From: Dastarcus helophoroides
Lineage: Eukaryota; Arthropoda; Insecta; Coleoptera; Bothrideridae
DNA: 64,000 nucleotides
Direction: 5' to 3'
Assembly: GCA_028583605.1 (NCBI GenBank)
Contig: CM053326.1
Span: 37,665,931-37,729,930, forward strand
The notes below the pieces were generated by a model. That model was not told where the DNA came from, ran no database searches, and was given only the letters and a program-made list of their open reading frames with translations. Both the position numbers and the translations under genes were made by a program. This document shows positions 60,480 to 64,000 of the stretch, one piece after another. The number at the start of each line of letters is the position of its first letter. Within the stretch, counting starts at the first letter, position 1.

Positions 60480-62110
60480 TTTTTTGAATATTTCACATTT
60501 TTGACTTTTTGAAAATTTTATGCCATTTTTCCAAGATGTTCACTCTTTTCAAAAATTTCTACTTTTTTTTAATACTTTTATCAAAACTTGGACTTTTCTA
60601 GAAATTTCGACGTTTTTGCAGATTTGATTTTTTTAGATGAATTCGTTTATTTTTTAAATGTTGACTTGAAAATTTAATTTTTTTGAACTTTCGACTTTGT
60701 TTAAATCAGGGCTTCGAACCGCTATTTTTTCGTTTCGCTTTTGGTTCCGGCAAAAAAATTATATCGGTTCAGTTCCGGTTTACGTTCTGACAAAAATAAC
60801 GGTTTTTTTTCCGGTTTTCAGTTCAGTTCCGGGTTACTCATTTTTTAAAAGTTTTTCGAATTAAAAATTGATTTTTGAACATAATTTAGAAAATGTGATG
60901 TCTTTTTTTCGTTAATATTACAATATGTAACTACTCTGACCTTGCCTAAAATTAAAGGAAAATATTTTTTCGGTTTCAGTTTAAATTTAGACTTTTTTTC
61001 GAAATTATAACCCTTTCTCAGAATTTTCTTTTTTTAAATTTACCTTTTAAAAATATTCACTTCACTAAATTTTGACGTTCTTATAAATTTGATTTTTTTT
61101 TTGAAAACTTCCAATTTGAAAATTTCGACTTTGTTGAAAATTTTGACGTTTTTTGAAAATTCCCGCTTTTTGATAATCATAATATTGACTTTATGCAAAA
61201 TTTGAACAACATTTTTCAATATGTCGGCTTTTTTGAATATGTCGATCTATTTTTAAATTTCTTCGTTAAACATTTCTACTTTTGCTGGAAGTGTTGCCTT
61301 TTTTTAGGAAGTTTTTAAATGTCGACCCTTTTGAAATTTTGATTTTTTTGTAAATTTGATTTCTTTAAAAAATTAGTCTTTTTTTGATAATTTCGACTCT
61401 ATAAACCAAATCAGTGACTCGAAATTTCGACTTTTTTCTCAAAATTTTTAGTTTCCTTGTTTGAATTTACAAATTATATCAAACTGAAAGCTTAAAGCCG
61501 GAAATTAGAGACTAATGGTCGAATTAAAAAAAAATTGAAATAATGATCCAGTAATTTTGAGTGTACAAACGAAATTTAGGAAAAACTAAAAAGGTATAAA
61601 TTTGAATTAATGTAATTTAGGATTTCGAAATTTTGGAAAAAATAATTTGGAGCTTTGGATTGAAATTGAAAATTTCGCGTGTTATTTCGAAAAAAATCTA
61701 TTTTTTTTTAAAAAGTAGGAACCCAAGAGTACATATTTTAAGAAAGAAATGTATAGTATCAAAAAAATGCTTATAGTTTATGGAAAATTTTGAATATTCG
61801 TATTTACATGCAAAATTGCCAGAAAAAAGTTGCCATTAAAAAACTTCAAGATCCCTAAAGTCAACATTTCGACATTAGAATTGAAATTTGGGAAAAAATG
61901 GAAATTTTGAATAAACCTGCAATTCAATTAAAGGGGTCCTAATGGTCTAAATTTCTAGAATAAGCTAAAAATGTTAAGATTCGAATCGAAATTTTGGAAA
62001 AATAAAACAGGTTTCTCGACTTTTCTTGTAAAAGCCAGAAATCACTGGTTATTAATAAATATGATATGAATTTCCAATCGAAGTTTTAGAGAAACAAAAA
62101 AAGAAAATTC
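60480..62110. repeat. Diverged block of the TTTCGA-type satellite
   Basis: T-rich units with AAATTTCGAC or AAATTTTGAC run to about 61,480, then A-rich inverted units to about 62,110. Within it, 60,715-60,860 starts CAGGGCTTCGAACCGCTATT and is rich in TTCCGGTT, resembling the left part of another hAT-type MITE; its partner end was not found. Confidence 0.65.
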
Positions 62111-62408
62111 AAGTTGAAAAAATATCATTATACTAGATCCATGTCGAAAGCTTCACAAAGTTTGAAGTAAAACTGTAAATAAAATGTAACATTACAATTA
62201 AATAGAGAATAAATGCTTTATTTGATTTATTACATAGATAAATGTGTGATACAGTAAAGTTGTTAAATCAATTGTTTTTGAATGCTGATTTAATGAAAAA
62301 AATATTTTTAACGAGATACTTTATTAATCTTAGAAGTTGTTAAATATAGCTCGAATAAATATTATCTACAAGCCAATTAAATAAATTTATAAAATGATAG
62401 CACATTGT

Positions 62409-63766
62409 TTAGGAGTCATATCTACAATTGCAGAAGCTTTTTCTCTCGACGACTGGGCACTTTTTAATTGTTGTACACTCATTTAGTAAGCTTTCTTCTT
62501 TTGCGTTTTTGTTGAATGAATAGTCCAATAATTTTTTGAGTACCACCAGAAATAAGAGCTAAAACATATTAAGTTAATGGTTCCAATAAAAGATTTCGAG
62601 GAGATCGTGTTTAACATCGTTCTGTACAATTATTGAAAAAAATATATGGATGTTTCTAAAAACAAAATTGACTGATTTATAACATGAAGAGTGGATTTGT
62701 ACTAACAATAATATTTAATTAATTACTAAATCAGCGTTGTTTTGAAAACAACTTGAAAATATGTTTTACCGTTAAAAATATTTAGATTAGTAATATAGTC
62801 AACTTCGAACATAACGAATCATAGAAGGGATCTTTAAATAGTTCCTTGCAAACGGACAAAAAATGCAGCTTTCTTATGGAGCTTTGGACCATAATTTTGT
62901 TCGTTATAAGCGATCGTTCGCCATATTAGAATTCGTTACATCCGAAGTTGATGGTAGTACTTGTTTTTGTGCATAAATTGTGCATATAAGATAGCTTTCA
63001 CTGTATCTTTAAATTCAGAGTGACTACGTTTAAGACATTTCAAATCAAAAATAATGTTATTAATTTTTTTTTGATGGAAGAACTGGTCCTTGGTTATCTT
63101 CAAAAATTGAAATGCAAATCCTGTCCCCTGAAACCAAGAAAGATTAAAAAACACAACAGAAGTTGCTATAACGTGTTTCGATAGCTAAACTGTCATCTTC
63201 AGAGGGATCTCTGTTGTGTTTTTTAATCTTTCTTGGTTTCAAGGGACAAGATTTGTATTTCAATTAATTTCTTAATTTCAACTAACAAATTTGATCCAAC
63301 ATTAAATATTCAGTATTTCGAAATTATAAGCACATTGACTTACGGAAAACAACAATGTTGAAATGATTAAAAGTGTTTTGTATGTTTGGCATTTTTTGAT
63401 AATCTTCTTTTTTTCCACTTTCTGCCCACCGAATATCTCAGCCTGAAAAAAATGGATAATTAAAATTTGATCATCCTTCTGTCTTGTTTCCTCATCCTAC
63501 TCGCGGTGCTCTGATGCAAGAGATGCACGGCATCAGGGCGCCCCAGAAAGGGGGCGCCTTACAAATAAAAATATGAATTAAGAATAGGGCGATTTCTTGA
63601 ATAAATATATTCCAAGTTGCAAAATTATAATTTCAACAAAATATGAATAAAATGTAGAAATATACAATTTAGTTGGTGCTTTGTTACACTTTCTGCCGCT
63701 TACTTTTATGGCATCCTCTTGTAACTCCAGGCGAGGGTGATATTGGTTAACGAATGAAGAGTATCC
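62409..63766 (-). CDS. 3' exons of an unidentified single-pass membrane protein gene
   Basis: Three minus-strand exons, 63,766-63,704, 63,442-63,344 and 62,558-62,409, all in phase 0 with good GT/AG signals, join to 103 codons plus stop. They read GYSSFVNQYHPRLELQEDAI, then AEIFGGQKVEKKKIIKKC, then a hydrophobic stretch crossing the last splice junction (TLLIISTLLFS joined to LLFLVVL), and a Cys-containing tail. The hydrophobic segment fits a transmembrane helix with lysines on both sides. The 5' exons lie beyond 63,766; an open stretch at about 63,800-63,950 could be one but its donor is unclear. I do not recognise the family. Confidence 0.55.
63070..63265. repeat. Inverted pair of the dispersed unit (hairpin arms about 53 bp)
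   Basis: 63,107-63,159 and 63,211-63,263 are inverted copies with few mismatches, separated by 51 bp that include CGATAGCTAAACTGTCATCT. Single copies of the same unit lie at 8,906-8,974 and 22,547-22,686. The pair sits in the last intron of the minus-strand gene. Confidence 0.8.
63480..63572 (+). pseudogene. Extreme 3' end of a CR1/Jockey-like LINE ORF2
   Basis: The plus strand reads FPHPTRGAL followed by a short tail and a stop, matching the FPHPTRSAW end of the LINE fragment at 24,440-24,506. It is a very short 5'-truncated copy. Confidence 0.55.
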
Positions 63767-64000
63767 CTAAAGTTATAAATTCATAAAAAAGCACATTACA
63801 TCATGTTGCACTTTGCCTTAGTTCCGAGACGAGTAGGTACTAATTCTGGTAGTATTTCATTGTGTCTTTGGGTAACAAAATCGGGCAATTCCAATATATT
63901 ACTAAAACTCCACTTTACAACCACTCTACTGTCGCATATGGCAACTTATTTTATTATAACTCACAAATAACTTTAAAATGTGTTAAATTTCAGTTTGTTC

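Noticed and set aside
62430..62558. Alternative frame in the last exon of the minus-strand gene ending in a Lys/Arg-rich tail
   Set aside because: The frame that matches the phase of both upstream exons is open longer and completes a transmembrane helix across the junction.
1..64000. CRISPR arrays, operons, tRNA or rRNA genes
   Set aside because: None is visible; the tandem repeats are eukaryotic satellites and the genes have spliceosomal introns.

Overview
The window looks like about 64 kb of an AT-rich insect nuclear genome. The signs are short spliceosomal introns, an insect-type Costal-2 kinesin, Tc1/mariner, hAT and Tigger DNA transposons, and non-LTR retrotransposon debris. I cannot fix the insect order from sequence alone.

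Layout. Bases 1 to about 40,600 are almost entirely non-genic and crowded with transposons. They are most simply read as intron 1 (or the downstream flank) of a neurobeachin/rugose-family gene, whose first coding exon lies on the minus strand at 40,631-40,789. This stretch holds two purine-only tracts (1-1,745 and 35,525-36,960). It also holds a nest of three DNA transposons (4,929-12,736), a hAT-type MITE (14,141-14,781), a nearly intact Tigger/pogo element (14,839-17,303), and a hAT-type element inserted in a LINE ORF (20,436-24,138). Further on are a deleted mariner (26,012-26,961), a transposon with terminal inverted repeats of about 570 bp (27,229-29,752), a roughly 18-bp tandem array made of nuclear-receptor half sites (30,193-31,003), and a probable solo LTR.

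The right third is gene-bearing. It holds a dCMP deaminase gene (42,294-43,300, +), the last exon of an unidentified small gene (43,909-43,988, -), a second dCMP deaminase in convergent orientation with all three intron positions conserved (45,905-46,597, -), a single-exon Costal-2 kinesin gene of the Hedgehog pathway (50,790-53,630, -), a five-exon mitochondrial ribosomal protein L19 gene (58,797-60,130, +), and the 3' part of an unidentified single-pass membrane protein gene (62,409-63,766 and beyond, -). These are not an operon; each gene is a separate transcription unit.

The most unusual structural theme is a degenerate 20-bp repeat (consensus ACTTTTTTCTCGAAATTTCG). It fills three elements of 3.6-3.9 kb (8,567-12,467; 20,436-24,138; 53,815-57,424). 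Each is bounded by its own inverted repeats and by target-site duplications (8 bp in two cases), but the three sets of ends are unrelated. The same repeat also occurs outside elements with visible ends. This suggests satellite DNA carried or amplified inside several non-autonomous hAT-like transposons. The second highlight is the 0.8-kb array with about a dozen exact TGACCTTGA sites and frequent CACGTG E-boxes.

All calls come from reading the sequence; no searches were run. Splice sites were chosen by GT/AG signals, preserved reading frame and family resemblance.
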